Assembly: GCF_000194155.1 (NCBI RefSeq)
Contig: NZ_GL877879.1
Span: 75,205 to 139,204, forward strand
DNA: 64,000 nt
Reading direction: 5' to 3'
From: Saccharopolyspora spinosa NRRL 18395
GTDB lineage: Bacteria; Actinomycetota; Actinomycetes; Mycobacteriales; Pseudonocardiaceae
The notes beneath the pieces are model-generated. The model did no database searches. It saw only the letters and a list, made by a program, of their open reading frames with translations, and was not told where the DNA came from. Shown here piece by piece: positions 1 to 9,555 of the stretch. The translations under genes and the position numbers were made by a program. Each line of letters starts with the position of its first letter. Positions within the stretch are counted from its first letter, which is position 1.

Positions 1-841
1 GATGACGAGGATCCAGTCTCGTGGGAGGCGTCCGACGGTGTTGGCGAGCGGGATGTTGCTGGCGATCTGGATCTGTTGCGTGCTGAAGAGCTGGCGGCAA
101 GGGTGCGCGAGGCGGGTTTGGAGGGCGCGCCGGATGTGCGGCGCACTGCCTCGCCGCCGGCACGTGGTGTTGAGGATGTGTCGTCGTCTGTTGGGGGTGT
201 CGGGCAGCGCGAACCGGTGGGGAATGGGTCCTCGGAGCGGGAATCGGGAGAGGGGTATCCGGGTGAGTCGCAGCCTGGGCCGTCGACGGTCCAGGCCACC
301 GCCCACCAGGGGTCGGCTGCGGGTGATGTGGCCGCCTCCGGGCAGCAGGATGCTGATGCGGGAACGGAGAAGCAGGTTCAGCGGCCTGGGGTAGATAAGG
401 AGCGGTTGAAGGAGTGGGTTGTGCGGGCCCAAGAGGAGGGAGGGGCTAAGACGGCTACGGCAGGAATGGAATGGGCGCGTGGACAGGGGTTTGGGTTTGA
501 TACCAGTGCTTGGCGGGATGCGTGGCGTGCTGCGACTGGGAAGGGAGGCCGAGGTGGCGAGGTTGCAGTTGGCTGCTGCGGAGCTGGTGAGTCCGCTGTT
601 GTTCGCTCCGCAGTTTGTGGGTGTGAAGCCGCCGGAGCGGGTGGCGTTTGATCTGGTGGTGGATCAGGTTGCGGTCACGCTCCATCAAGCCTCGCGAGAC
701 GGTCTGTCCGAACTGGAGGCCGTTGAGGCTGGGCGGGAGCGTGCTGAAGAGCTGGCGGCAAGGGTGCGCGAGGCGGGTTTGGAGGGCGCGCCGGATATGC
801 GGCGCACTGCCTCGCCGCCGGTGCATAAGTTTTCGTACTGA
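1..841 (+). pseudogene. 3' tail of a giant repeat-type toxin-like gene, rearranged (cut by window edge)
   Basis: The frame is open from base 1. It holds an acidic stretch (DDEDPVSWE) and one module of the form KEWVVRAQEEGGAKTA...GMEWARGQGFGF...WRDAWRAATGK. Near 545 the sense switches from frame 1 to frame 2, where the end (EVARLQLAAAELVSPLLFAP...) matches the tail at 3320-3584. In that second tail about 150 residues lie between the corresponding parts, so this is a recombination junction with frame loss rather than a point indel. Modular tails like this occur in very large actinobacterial polymorphic-toxin proteins; no catalytic domain is seen. It ends 22 bp before the 343-aa gene. That it is a toxin relic is inferred from the family look and the neighbours. 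Confidence 0.55.
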
Positions 842-862
842 CAACGTTTCGAGGAGAAGGAA

Positions 863-1894
863 ATGACCACACCTGACCAGAAAGCAGACGTAAAGGCCGC
901 GCTGCACGAGGTGCTTTTACGACAGGCCGGATTCGCACCGGACGAGTTGGTCACGCAGGCTCGTGTCTGGCTCGCAGACGACCGGTTCGACGAGGTTGCC
1001 CGCGCGGTAGCATCCACCGCCGCGCGCTACGTCCTGCCGCTCACCGAGGAGGATCTGGGCGTGCTCGCGACCGTCTTTGAGGCGGAGGGGGCATCGCTGG
1101 ACGTCCTGGAAAGCATCGAACCCATGATCGACGATCCGCCGCTGGTGTGGCAGTTCAGCGCCGAACCGCCGGATTCCGTTGACTCCACCGACGATTCCGC
1201 CGTGGCGGCACTGATCGAGATCCTCGATGAAGAACCGGCCGCGCACGGAATGTGGCGTGCATGGCGAATGTCCCCGGATGGCGCGCCGTACCCACCGCCG
1301 CGAGCTGTCTACGTCGTCGAAGCCGACGATGACGACCTAACCGAGCTCACCGCTCGGCTGCAGAAAGCGCTCGTCGCCGCCGGTGAAGCGGCTCCGCAGG
1401 TCGAGGTCACGCCGGTCGTCGGCCCGGTGCCCACGTACCAGCGGGCGGCCCGAGCTTACGGTGCCCTCCTGTGGGCTGCTACCGAGGCGCCGGAAATCAC
1501 GGTGGCGCGGGTTTTCGACGCGGTGGACCCGGTTTCCGGCCCGAGCTTCGCCCCAGACCACCCCCTGATGAACAATGAAGCCGAACGTGGCCAGATCCTC
1601 GACTACCTACGCGCCGGCACTGCCCTAATGATCACGACGGCCACTCTGGACGACGTCGTCGATTCCACCCGTGGAGCGGTCGTTCCAATGAGCTTCCGCA
1701 CCGACGGCACCTGGATTTGGCCGGACACCGTTGCGTACTACCTGGAACACCACCACCTGGCGCCAGATCCGGACCTGCTGGAGCACATCCGCGACGCTGG
1801 CCTACTTCCTCCAGAACTGGACGCGGTGGCCGTACACCGAGCAATGGACGTACTACGCAAACCCCCGGAAACCGAACCAGTCTGGACCCGCTGA
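863..1894 (+). CDS. conserved actinobacterial protein, 343 aa (copy 1)
   Basis: ATG 863 follows a good ribosome site (gaggagaagg). The C-terminal third is the recognisable part: ARVFDAVDP..GPSFAPDHP, a TTATLDDVVD motif, then VPMSFRTDGTWIWPDTVAYYLE. The same signature closes the 335-aa protein at 9552, so the two are paralogues. No membrane segment or signal peptide is visible, and the protein is acidic and probably cytoplasmic. It directly follows a toxin-like tail, and its paralogue sits in the AAA+/beta-helix operon. An accessory or immunity-type role in polymorphic toxin systems is possible, but this is context only and I do not know a biochemical function. Confidence 0.8.
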   Translation: MTTPDQKADVKAALHEVLLRQAGFAPDELVTQARVWLADDRFDEVARAVASTAARYVLPLTEEDLGVLATVFEAEGASLDVLESIEPMIDDPPLVWQFSAEPPDSVDSTDDSAVAALIEILDEEPAAHGMWRAWRMSPDGAPYPPPRAVYVVEADDDDLTELTARLQKALVAAGEAAPQVEVTPVVGPVPTYQRAARAYGALLWAATEAPEITVARVFDAVDPVSGPSFAPDHPLMNNEAERGQILDYLRAGTALMITTATLDDVVDSTRGAVVPMSFRTDGTWIWPDTVAYYLEHHHLAPDPDLLEHIRDAGLLPPELDAVAVHRAMDVLRKPPETEPVWTR

Positions 1895-1952
1895 GCCGGA
1901 TCAGACGACGTGAGGGACTCCAGCAAAGTCTGTTGACCACCCTGGATAAAAG

Positions 1953-2020
1953 ACGGGCACGGCTCTTGTTGATCACGTGAATGCTCAGGTTCCGTGATCA
2001 TGTGAACGAGCCGTGCCCGT
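1953..2020. repeat. Inverted repeat (13-bp arms), also at 4732-4799
   Basis: Arms acgggcacggctc (1953-1965) and gagccgtgcccgt (2008-2020) are exact complements, with partly matching inner sequence around two gatcac/gtgatc motifs. It lies about 60 bp after the 343-aa gene. It may be a terminator or the end of a mobile element; there is no T run. The second copy lies in the duplicated cassette. A short open stretch follows (to about 2120) that I do not recognise. Confidence 0.6.
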
Positions 2021-2152
2021 TGGTGACACTGCCTGAGCCCATGTTGATGTGGATGCTCACGGCGTCCGCGCCCTGCCGCCGAGCTTCCGCGACGAGATCA
2101 ACACCCTGTGGCGCGACTGACCGCACCGGAGCTGGAAGCCGGGGTTCGCGGG

Positions 2153-2638
2153 TTATCGGACCGCCACGGCGTTCAACGGTGTCGCAGTGTTGCAGTGTGC
2201 GGAATTCGTTCGACCACGTTTCGTTCTCGCCGGGTAGGCCGTCCGTGCCCCGTTGGACGGGATTCTCCAGGGTATCGCACTGCTACCAGCGGCTGGAAGT
2301 CTCTGCTTGTGGCCGAATTTCAGGCTCAGCACGGTGCCATAGCCGGGACTGGCGGCGGCCATGAGCTTCCGCATCCCGGATTAGCTGACCACGTCGTCCT
2401 GGTCGGTGAATTGCACGTTGTAGAGGCCCCGCAACCAGGTCGCCGAGACGGCCCGCAACTCGTCGAAGTTCGTGGTGTCCAGATTCTGGTCGACGTTGGC
2501 CCCCAGCACGCCGACCGGCTGGGGTGCGGTGACCGGTCTTATCGGGGCGTCGCTCGTCGACGTGCCGCCACCCCCGGGGGAGCGCCTCGCCACACCCACG
2601 GCGGCCAGTCCCAGGAACATAGTGGGCGGGCCGAGCAT
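2153..2638 (-). pseudogene. Tat-type exported protein, N-terminal fragment with nonsense codon (copy 1)
   Basis: On the minus strand SRRRMLGPPTMFLGLAAVGVA resembles a twin-arginine signal. Mature-looking sequence follows (GVLGANVDQNLDTTNFDELRA...WLRGLYNVQFTDQDDVVS), then a TAA at about 2378-2380, and the same frame resumes as GMRKLMAAASPGYGTVLSLKF before losing sense near 2300. It looks like the first third of a secreted glycosidase-like protein; the family is only suspected. In this copy the 5' end is cut by the repeat boundary at 2665. The defect is shared with copy 2, so decay came before duplication. Confidence 0.5.
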
Positions 2639-2665
2639 CCGACGACGCGACAGCTCGATGCGCTC

Positions 2666-3584
2666 GCGGTTGAATGAGTGGGTTGTGCGGGCTCAAGAGG
2701 AGGGAGGGGCCAGGACGGCTGAGGCAGGAATGGAATGGGTGCATGGACAGGGGTTTGGGGTTGATAACAGGGTTTGGGGGGATGCGTGGCGTGCTGCGAC
2801 TGGGAAGGAGAAGCGGGTTCGGCAGCCTGGGGTAGATAAGGCGCGGTTGTACGAGTGGGTTGTGCGGGCTCAAGAGGAGGGAGGGGCCAGGACGGCTATG
2901 GCAGGACTGAGATGGGTGCGTGGACAGGGAGTAGGGGTTGTGAAAAAAGTTTGGCTGGAGGCGTGGCGTGGTCGTGGGGTTTTGGATCACTGGTCTGCTG
3001 ATTTTGCGGATGAGGAGGATCCATTCGTGTGGGAAAGGGGTGTTGCTGAGGGCGATGTCGCCGGCGTTCTGGATGTGTCGCCGGTGACGGCTGAGGCAGG
3101 ACTGGAATGGGTGCATGAACAAGGGTTCGGAGTTACCAGAATTCTTTGGTCGGATGCGTGGCATGGTCGTGGAGTTTTGGATCACTGGTCTGCCGATTTT
3201 GAGGATGACGAGGATCCATTCTCGTGGGAGGGGGTTGACGGTGTTGGTGAGCGGGATGTTGCCGGCGATCTGGATCTGTTGCCCGTGGATTGGGAGAGGT
3301 TTGCCGAGTCGGAGGGTTGGCCGGAGGCCGAGGTGGCGAGGTTGCAGTTGGCTGCTGCGGAGCTGGTGAGTCCGCTGTTGTTCGCTCCGCAGTTTGTGGG
3401 TGAAAAGCCGCCGGAACGGGTGGCGTTTGATCTGGTGGTGGATCAGGTTGCAGTTACGCTGCATCGAGCCTCGCGAGACGGTCTACCCGACCTGGACGCC
3501 GTTGCGGCTGGGCGGACGCGTGCTGAAGAGCTCGCGGCAAGGGTGCGCGAGGCGGGTTTGGAAGGCGCACCGGATTTGCAGTGA
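2666..3584 (+). pseudogene. 3' tail of giant repeat-type toxin-like gene, second fragment
   Basis: The frame is open from the repeat boundary at 2666, with no start of its own. It has two full EWVVRAQEEGGARTA modules, a third shortened one (AEAGLEWVHEQGFGV), two GVLDHWSADF...DEDPF acidic segments, then an alpha-helical tail (DWERFAESEGWPEAEVARLQLAAAELVS...) ending at TGA 3582. The tail matches 545-820 closely. It is followed at 3642 by the second 343-aa gene. It is a module array of unknown role attached to nothing, most likely left by tandem recombination within the parent gene. Confidence 0.55.
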
Positions 3585-3605
3585 TATCGGGCGGAGCAGG
3601 CCCAC

Positions 3606-5444
3606 AAGTTTTCGTACTGACAACGTTTCGAGGAGAAGGAAATGACCACACCTGACCAGAAAGCAGACGTAAAGGCCGCGCTGCACGAGGTGCTTTTACG
3701 ACAGGCCGGATTCGCACCGGACGAGTTGGTCACGCAGGCTCGTGTCTGGCTCGCAGACGACCGGTTCGACGAGGTTGCCCGCGCGGTAGCATCCACCGCC
3801 GCGCGCTACGTCCTGCCGCTCACCGAGGAGGATCTGGGCGTGCTCGCGACCGTCTTTGAGGCGGAGGGGGCATCGCTGGACGTCCTGGAAAGCATCGAAC
3901 CCATGATCGACGATCCGCCGCTGGTGTGGCAGTTCAGCGCCGAACCGCCGGATTCCGTTGACTCCACCGACGATTCCGCCGTGGCGGCACTGATCGAGAT
4001 CCTCGATGAAGAACCGGCCGCGCACGGAATGTGGCGTGCATGGCGAATGTCCCCGGATGGCGCGCCGTACCCACCGCCGCGAGCTGTCTACGTCGTCGAA
4101 GCCGACGATGACGACCTAACCGAGCTCACCGCTCGGCTGCAGAAAGCGCTCGTCGCCGCCGGTGAAGCGGCTCCGCAGGTCGAGGTCACGCCGGTCGTCG
4201 GCCCGGTGCCCACGTACCAGCGGGCGGCCCGAGCTTACGGTGCCCTCCTGTGGGCTGCTACCGAGGCGCCGGAAATCACGGTGGCGCGGGTTTTCGACGC
4301 GGTGGACCCGGTTTCCGGCCCGAGCTTCGCCCCAGACCACCCCCTGATGAACAATGAAGCCGAACGTGGCCAGATCCTCGACTACCTACGCGCCGGCACT
4401 GCCCTAATGATCACGACGGCCACTCTGGACGACGTCGTCGATTCCACCCGTGGAGCGGTCGTTCCAATGAGCTTCCGCACCGACGGCACCTGGATTTGGC
4501 CGGACACCGTTGCGTACTACCTGGAACACCACCACCTGGCGCCAGATCCGGACCTGCTGGAGCACATCCGCGACGCTGGCCTACTTCCTCCAGAACTGGA
4601 CGCGGTGGCCGTACACCGAGCAATGGACGTACTACGCAAACCCCCGGAAACCGAACCAGTCTGGACCCGCTGAGCCGGATCAGACGACGTGAGGGACTCC
4701 AGCAAAGTCTGTTGACCACCCTGGATAAAAGACGGGCACGGCTCTTGTTGATCACGTGAATGCTCAGGTTCCGTGATCATGTGAACGAGCCGTGCCCGTT
4801 GGTGACACTGCCTGAGCCCATGTTGATGTGGATGCTCACGGCGTCCGCGCCCTGCCGCCGAGCTTCCGCGACGAGATCAACACCCTGTGGCGCGACTGAC
4901 CGCACCGGAGCTGGAAGCCGGGGTTCGCGGGTTATCGGACCGCCACGGCGTTCAACGGTGTCGCAGTGTTGCAGTGTGCGGAATTCGTTCGACCACGTTT
5001 CGTTCTCGCCGGGTAGGCCGTCCGTGCCCCGTTGGACGGGATTCTCCAGGGTATCGCACTGCTACCAGCGGCTGGAAGTCTCTGCTTGTGGCCGAATTTC
5101 AGGCTCAGCACGGTGCCATAGCCGGGACTGGCGGCGGCCATGAGCTTCCGCATCCCGGATTAGCTGACCACGTCGTCCTGGTCGGTGAATTGCACGTTGT
5201 AGAGGCCCCGCAACCAGGTCGCCGAGACGGCCCGCAACTCGTCGAAGTTCGTGGTGTCCAGATTCTGGTCGACGTTGGCCCCCAGCACGCCGACCGGCTG
5301 GGGTGCGGTGACCGGTCTTATCGGGGCGTCGCTCGTCGACGTGCCGCCACCCCCGGGGGAGCGCCTCGCCACACCCACGGCGGCCAGTCCCAGGAACATA
5401 GTGGGCGGGCCGAGCATCCGACGACGCGACAGCTCGATGCGCTC
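3606..5444. repeat. 1,839-bp direct repeat, copy 2
   Basis: This is the second copy of the cassette at 827-2665. The right-hand flank here (5445 onward) extends the reverse-strand Tat-signal gene upstream, so this copy preserves the ancestral right boundary while copy 1 is fused to toxin-tail sequence. Confidence 0.93.
3642..4673 (+). CDS. conserved actinobacterial protein, 343 aa (copy 2)
   Basis: It is identical to the protein at 863-1894 and has the same ribosome site, because both lie inside the repeated cassette. The upstream tail gene ends 57 bp before this ATG. Keeping two identical copies may double dosage or simply be recent. It is a paralogue of the 335-aa protein at 9552, sharing the SFRTDGTWIW...YYLE block. 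Function unknown; see copy 1. Confidence 0.8.
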   Translation: MTTPDQKADVKAALHEVLLRQAGFAPDELVTQARVWLADDRFDEVARAVASTAARYVLPLTEEDLGVLATVFEAEGASLDVLESIEPMIDDPPLVWQFSAEPPDSVDSTDDSAVAALIEILDEEPAAHGMWRAWRMSPDGAPYPPPRAVYVVEADDDDLTELTARLQKALVAAGEAAPQVEVTPVVGPVPTYQRAARAYGALLWAATEAPEITVARVFDAVDPVSGPSFAPDHPLMNNEAERGQILDYLRAGTALMITTATLDDVVDSTRGAVVPMSFRTDGTWIWPDTVAYYLEHHHLAPDPDLLEHIRDAGLLPPELDAVAVHRAMDVLRKPPETEPVWTR

Positions 5445-5474
5445 ACCCGGGTACGAGGACGAAACCTGGCCCAT
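4932..5474 (-). pseudogene. Tat-type exported protein, N-terminal fragment with nonsense codon (copy 2)
   Basis: This is the same broken gene as 2153-2638, but with 30 more bases at its 5' end (MGQVSSSYPGERIELSRRRM...), giving a complete-looking twin-arginine signal region. The TAA at about 5157 and the later loss of sense are the same as in copy 1. The body beyond about residue 140 is missing. Confidence 0.5.
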
Positions 5475-6258
5475 CTACACTTCCCATGAAATGAGAACCC
5501 GGACTCGCCCAGAAAAATCAACGGCGGCTGAACTCGCACTGAAGATCGGGTCGCATACCTGCCCGTTCGCACGCCCCGTATTGCCCGTTCTCAATCGGAT
5601 GCAGGTGCGGCCGTGAGGCGCCGACGATTCGATTGGGGGCAGAGACCGTCACCGCCGACCCCGTCGCGAGCGTGACGGAGAGAACGGTACGCTAGAACCG
5701 GCGTTGTGCGACTTATTGATGATCTAGCGTATCTGGGTAATTTTGGTTCATGGAGAGAGATCGGTATGGTCGAGGAAAACGAAGCGCACCTGATAGCTGC
5801 CGCGCATTCGTACCGGCCCGGTTTCCGCAGCGGCGTGAGCCTCGTTGACGGCTTCGGGGTCGGCATGCTGCTTGCCACGGCCGACACGCTCCCCACACAC
5901 CCGACGCTGCTAGGTGCCCAAATCCCGACCCGTGGAACCACGTTTTCCAACACGGGCACACTTGTCCATCGACGGTGAAGGCTTCGGCATCCCTTATCGT
6001 TATCATCGCACAACACAAAACACGCGCAACGGCCCGCGTTATTGCCGAAAGATCATTAGGGTGATGCAAGGTGGCAATGGTCGGAAATATGTGCCCTTTC
6101 GGGCCGACCTTCCCGAAAAGACCGTGGATTAAGGGACGTTTGTACCGCGACTGACCAGCATGGCGACGGCAGTATGGAAGAAGCCCAACTTGGGTGAACC
6201 CTACGCACGTTGTGGTTCGTGCAAAAGGTGACGGTGTTAGCGCGGAGGTGTGTTGCGG
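5445..6258. other. Intergenic, about 0.8 kb
   Basis: This sequence is less GC-rich than its surroundings. The only plausible small reading frame is ATG 5766-5978 (70 aa, MVEENEAHLIAAAHSYRPGF...), preceded by gagaga; no family is recognised and I do not claim it as a gene. The promoter of the 6259 operon should lie at the right end. Nothing else is supported. Confidence 0.4.
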
Positions 6259-9200
6259 ATGGCTGCGATCGTGGTTGAACGGGCTGGTGCGTCGGTGCTC
6301 GTTCGCGCCGGTGGGGCCCGGGACCCTCGCTTGGCGTTCGCGGACAAGGTGGCCGCCGAGGATCACCGCAAGGCAGTCGTCGTGGACCAGGTGGGATACG
6401 CGGCGCTGCACGCACACGATTCCCAGGTGCTGACCGACCTCAGCGGCGCGCTGTCGCGTGGCCGCGGCCGTCGCCGGGACAACGTGCGGCTGGTGGCCAG
6501 TGGTTCCGGTCGTGCCAACCCCGATGGAACGCCGTCGCTAGCGGCGAGACTGGCCCGGCAGTTGGGCGTCGAAGTGATCGCACCCGACGGTGAACTGGTC
6601 ATCCTGCGCGGCGGTGAGCTCTTCTCGGCGGGGCCCGGCGCCGGTTGGGTGCGCTACAGGCGCGGGCGAATGGCCAAACGTGACGGGCCCCGATTTCCCG
6701 CACCGCCGTGGGAATCCGAGTTACCCGAGGATTTCGCGGAGCAGGCCACCGACCGGACGAGCGTGGTGGCGATCCCGGCAGGTCTGTGGGTGCGGACCGC
6801 GAACAACCGCCCGGCCCCGCTGTTCGACAGCGGCTTCGGTGCGCCACCGGATGACCGGCTCCGCATCGTGGTTGGAGCACCGGGCGAAAAAGTTCCGGAC
6901 GTGGCGGACGTCTCGAGAATCGTAGAATCTTTGCCGAATTCGGTCCGGCACAACTTCGTGCTCACCGTCTACGGGCCCGAGCCGGTGGGACCGGTGCCGT
7001 TCGCGCAACAGCTCGCCGCTTACCTGGGTGTCCCAGTACGCGCGAGCCACGGCATGCCGTATTACGCCGAGGCCGGTGCTCGGGGCATGGTCGCGATCAA
7101 CCGGGCGGGCTACCCAACGTGGCGGCCGTTCCTGCACGAAAGCATGTACCTTCCGCATGGTGCCCCGACACCGTGCAGCGGAGTGGCTCCGGCACCGGGA
7201 CTGCACGGTGCCGGACCCGGTCGGTACTGGCTCACCGAGGGCTGGCTGGTTGACCTGATCCCATGCGGTTTTCTGGTGCGACCGGCCACCGCCACACCGG
7301 AAGCCGTCGCCACTCGGTTGCCGGTAGATCCCGACCACGTGAACCTGATCGTCACCGCGGTCACCAGGGCCGCCGACGAGGTGCCTGCTCGGGCCCTCGC
7401 CGCGATCGAGAAGTTCGCCCGCTCCCTGCCGGAAGACGCCAGGCAGCGGCTGCGTCTAGTGGCGTCGCATTGGGTCCACCCCGGTTCTCTCGTGGGCCTG
7501 GGTGGGGCACTGCGGGTGCCCATGCACGTCCTGACTCCGGCCGGTCCGCAACCTGATCGGTCCACGTCAGAGAAGGTTGATGTGCCGCAGAAGGCTGCTG
7601 TGGCGCAGAAGGCTGCTGTGGCGCAGAAAGCTGCTGTGTCACAGGAGGCTGCTGCTGCAACGATTCGGCTCGACCAGCTCAGCCTGGCAAAGACCGACCG
7701 ACCCGCCGATCATCAGGTGCCGAGTGGCCCGGAGCTGCCGGCCACGGCGGAGCCCGAAGCGGAATGGAGCACATCCGCGTTGCCCAAGGGCCCGGCTGCC
7801 GTTGGCCGGTCCAATGCGGTGGCCGGTGGTCCCGATGCCGCGGCCCCGACTCGGGCCGAGTCACCAGAGGGCGATACCCGCGATGATCGTTCTCCCCGCC
7901 AGCCTGCGCACCGTGATCCGGCGCCGGTCACAGTGGACCGTCGTGGCCGGATACGACCGGTCGGAACGAACTGGCAGCGGCGGCGTCGATCCGGACCTGT
8001 CACGCCGGACCCCGTAGCATCACAATCACAGCCGCCGAACGAAAGCTCGCGGTTGCCCCCGACCGACGACTCGCCTGTCCCGCCGGCCAGCCTGCCTCCC
8101 GTTTCGTCGGTGTCCGGGCTGGCGCTTTCAAGCTCCACTTTTGCGATCCCGCCCGTTGCGCGCTCCGATCACGACGCGCAGCAGGATTCGCAGGCACCGG
8201 TGTCGGCGTACGCAGCGGGCGCATCGCCCGCTGATCCCGGTCGGATTGAGCCGCGTCTGGAACGGGACGGAGCCCAGACGCAGGATCTCAGGAACTTTGA
8301 TGACGGGCCGACCTTGATCCTGCCGATAGCGCCATCGGTCCGCGCTGCATCGACATCGGCCGAGGCGCCTCCGCCGCCGCCCACGACGGAAGCATGGGCG
8401 GCACCCGCTGCGCCGCAGGAACCGATGCCGCCGGTCACGCAGGAAAGTGCCGTTGCCGCCCCGGCCAAGAGCGGTGCTGCCGCCCAGGCGGCCCAACCGG
8501 GTTCGGACCAGAAGAACGCAACACCCGGACCAGACCTGTCATCTGTGCCGGAGGGGTCGCCCGTACCAGAGCTTTCGTCGGCACCGGAGGTGCAGGCCGA
8601 GCCGCATCTGTCGTCCCAACCGGAGCCGGACGCCGTGGACGCTGCGGCGGAGCCCGCGGAGCCGGATGCCGCGCCGGAGCCAGCGGAGCCGGACGCTGTG
8701 GCGGAGTCCGCGGAGCCGGACGCTGCGGCGGAGTCCGCGGAGCCGGACGCCGCGCCGGAACCCGCACCAGTGGCCACCCCGCTGCTGCTGGCCGACCACG
8801 TCAGCACCGACGAGGAGCGCAGGAAGTTCCGGGCTTCGCTCGGCTGGCGGTTCGACGCAGCGACGCAGATGGTCACACGGATGCTCGCCGAGCGTCCTGG
8901 CATGCGCGCGGGTGGCGGAACCGCCGAAGCCCTGACGACGGAGTTGGCGGCCGTCCAGGTTTTCGCCTCGTCCGAGCAGGCCGAAGTCGTGGAGACGATC
9001 CGATCCGGCAGCGGCCAGATCGAGCGGTCGTACCTGCACTGCCTGGCCAGCGGCCTGCGGAGGTTGCCGTCACTGCAGGGAGTCGTGGTTCGAGGCGGCC
9101 CATCCGACGCCGCAGCGGTCGACGACTACGTGGTGGGAGCCAAGCTGTTGGAGCCCGCCCCGATGGTGGCGAGGGCCGAGCCGGAAGCGGCCGTGCCGGG

Positions 9201-9555
9201 CGCCGTCGAAGTGCTCATCTGGTCGATCACGTCCCGTCGCCTGGCGGGCCTGGTCGAAGGGGCGCGTCGAACCGACGTCGTGTTCCTGCCTGGCACGGTG
9301 TTTGAGGTGGTGGACGTCGACCGGACGGCCGCCAAGCCTCGGGTGTTGCTGGCCGAAGTGCCTCCTGGCTGGGATTCCACCACTGAAAGCGGCGAGCGTC
9401 GCGCCAGCCGCATCAGGAAGAAGCTGGAGGCCGCAGCTGCCGTGCGTGACGGCGTTCAAGACGCTGAACCGGATGCCGAGGACGAGGCCAGGTTCGCCGC
9501 GTTGCCCGGCATGCCCAGGACTCCTCTCGCCCTGAGTACGGGGAGCGCGTCGTGA
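6259..9555 (+). CDS. large low-complexity protein with putative ART-like C-terminal domain, first gene of AAA+/beta-helix operon
   Basis: ATG 6259 is chosen over GTG 6250 because the gcggagg site lies about 10 bp before it. The N-terminal about 420 residues are a globular conserved region (LVASGSGRANPDGTPSLAARL, ELVILRGGELFSAGPGAGW). A long Pro/Ala/Glu-rich linker follows (about 430-850), with PQKAAVAQKAA and EPAEPDAAPEPAEPDA repeats. The last about 230 residues have QGVVVRGG, VLIWSITSRR and TDVVFLPGTVFEV. This order resembles the three strands of ADP-ribosyltransferase folds, but the acidic E-x-E is not present, so an inactive ART-like module is my inference. It overlaps the next gene by 4 bp. 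Such proteins accompany actinobacterial type VII/polymorphic toxin loci; actual function unknown. Confidence 0.7.
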   Translation: MAAIVVERAGASVLVRAGGARDPRLAFADKVAAEDHRKAVVVDQVGYAALHAHDSQVLTDLSGALSRGRGRRRDNVRLVASGSGRANPDGTPSLAARLARQLGVEVIAPDGELVILRGGELFSAGPGAGWVRYRRGRMAKRDGPRFPAPPWESELPEDFAEQATDRTSVVAIPAGLWVRTANNRPAPLFDSGFGAPPDDRLRIVVGAPGEKVPDVADVSRIVESLPNSVRHNFVLTVYGPEPVGPVPFAQQLAAYLGVPVRASHGMPYYAEAGARGMVAINRAGYPTWRPFLHESMYLPHGAPTPCSGVAPAPGLHGAGPGRYWLTEGWLVDLIPCGFLVRPATATPEAVATRLPVDPDHVNLIVTAVTRAADEVPARALAAIEKFARSLPEDARQRLRLVASHWVHPGSLVGLGGALRVPMHVLTPAGPQPDRSTSEKVDVPQKAAVAQKAAVAQKAAVSQEAAAATIRLDQLSLAKTDRPADHQVPSGPELPATAEPEAEWSTSALPKGPAAVGRSNAVAGGPDAAAPTRAESPEGDTRDDRSPRQPAHRDPAPVTVDRRGRIRPVGTNWQRRRRSGPVTPDPVASQSQPPNESSRLPPTDDSPVPPASLPPVSSVSGLALSSSTFAIPPVARSDHDAQQDSQAPVSAYAAGASPADPGRIEPRLERDGAQTQDLRNFDDGPTLILPIAPSVRAASTSAEAPPPPPTTEAWAAPAAPQEPMPPVTQESAVAAPAKSGAAAQAAQPGSDQKNATPGPDLSSVPEGSPVPELSSAPEVQAEPHLSSQPEPDAVDAAAEPAEPDAAPEPAEPDAVAESAEPDAAAESAEPDAAPEPAPVATPLLLADHVSTDEERRKFRASLGWRFDAATQMVTRMLAERPGMRAGGGTAEALTTELAAVQVFASSEQAEVVETIRSGSGQIERSYLHCLASGLRRLPSLQGVVVRGGPSDAAAVDDYVVGAKLLEPAPMVARAEPEAAVPGAVEVLIWSITSRRLAGLVEGARRTDVVFLPGTVFEVVDVDRTAAKPRVLLAEVPPGWDSTTESGERRASRIRKKLEAAAAVRDGVQDAEPDAEDEARFAALPGMPRTPLALSTGSAS

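Larger units (their letters stand above)
827..2665. repeat. 1,839-bp direct repeat, copy 1
   Basis: Bases 827-2665 recur at 3606-5444 (offset 2,779) with no difference that I could find. The left edge falls about 36 bp before the 343-aa gene start; the right edge falls inside a minus-strand exported-protein fragment. The unit carries the 343-aa gene, an inverted repeat and the broken reverse-strand gene. The copies are separated by 940 bp of toxin-tail sequence. The flanking tails have diverged at scattered bases while the cassette has not, which suggests recent duplication or gene conversion. Confidence 0.93.

Noticed and set aside
2283-3464. 393-aa minus-strand open frame
   Set aside because: It is antisense to the module array of the toxin tail; the composition (His/Arg/Pro/Ser-rich repeats) is that of a shadow frame.
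5706-5978. 90-aa (or 70-aa) hypothetical gene
   Set aside because: Start context is weak and codon texture changes midway; insufficient support to list as a CDS.
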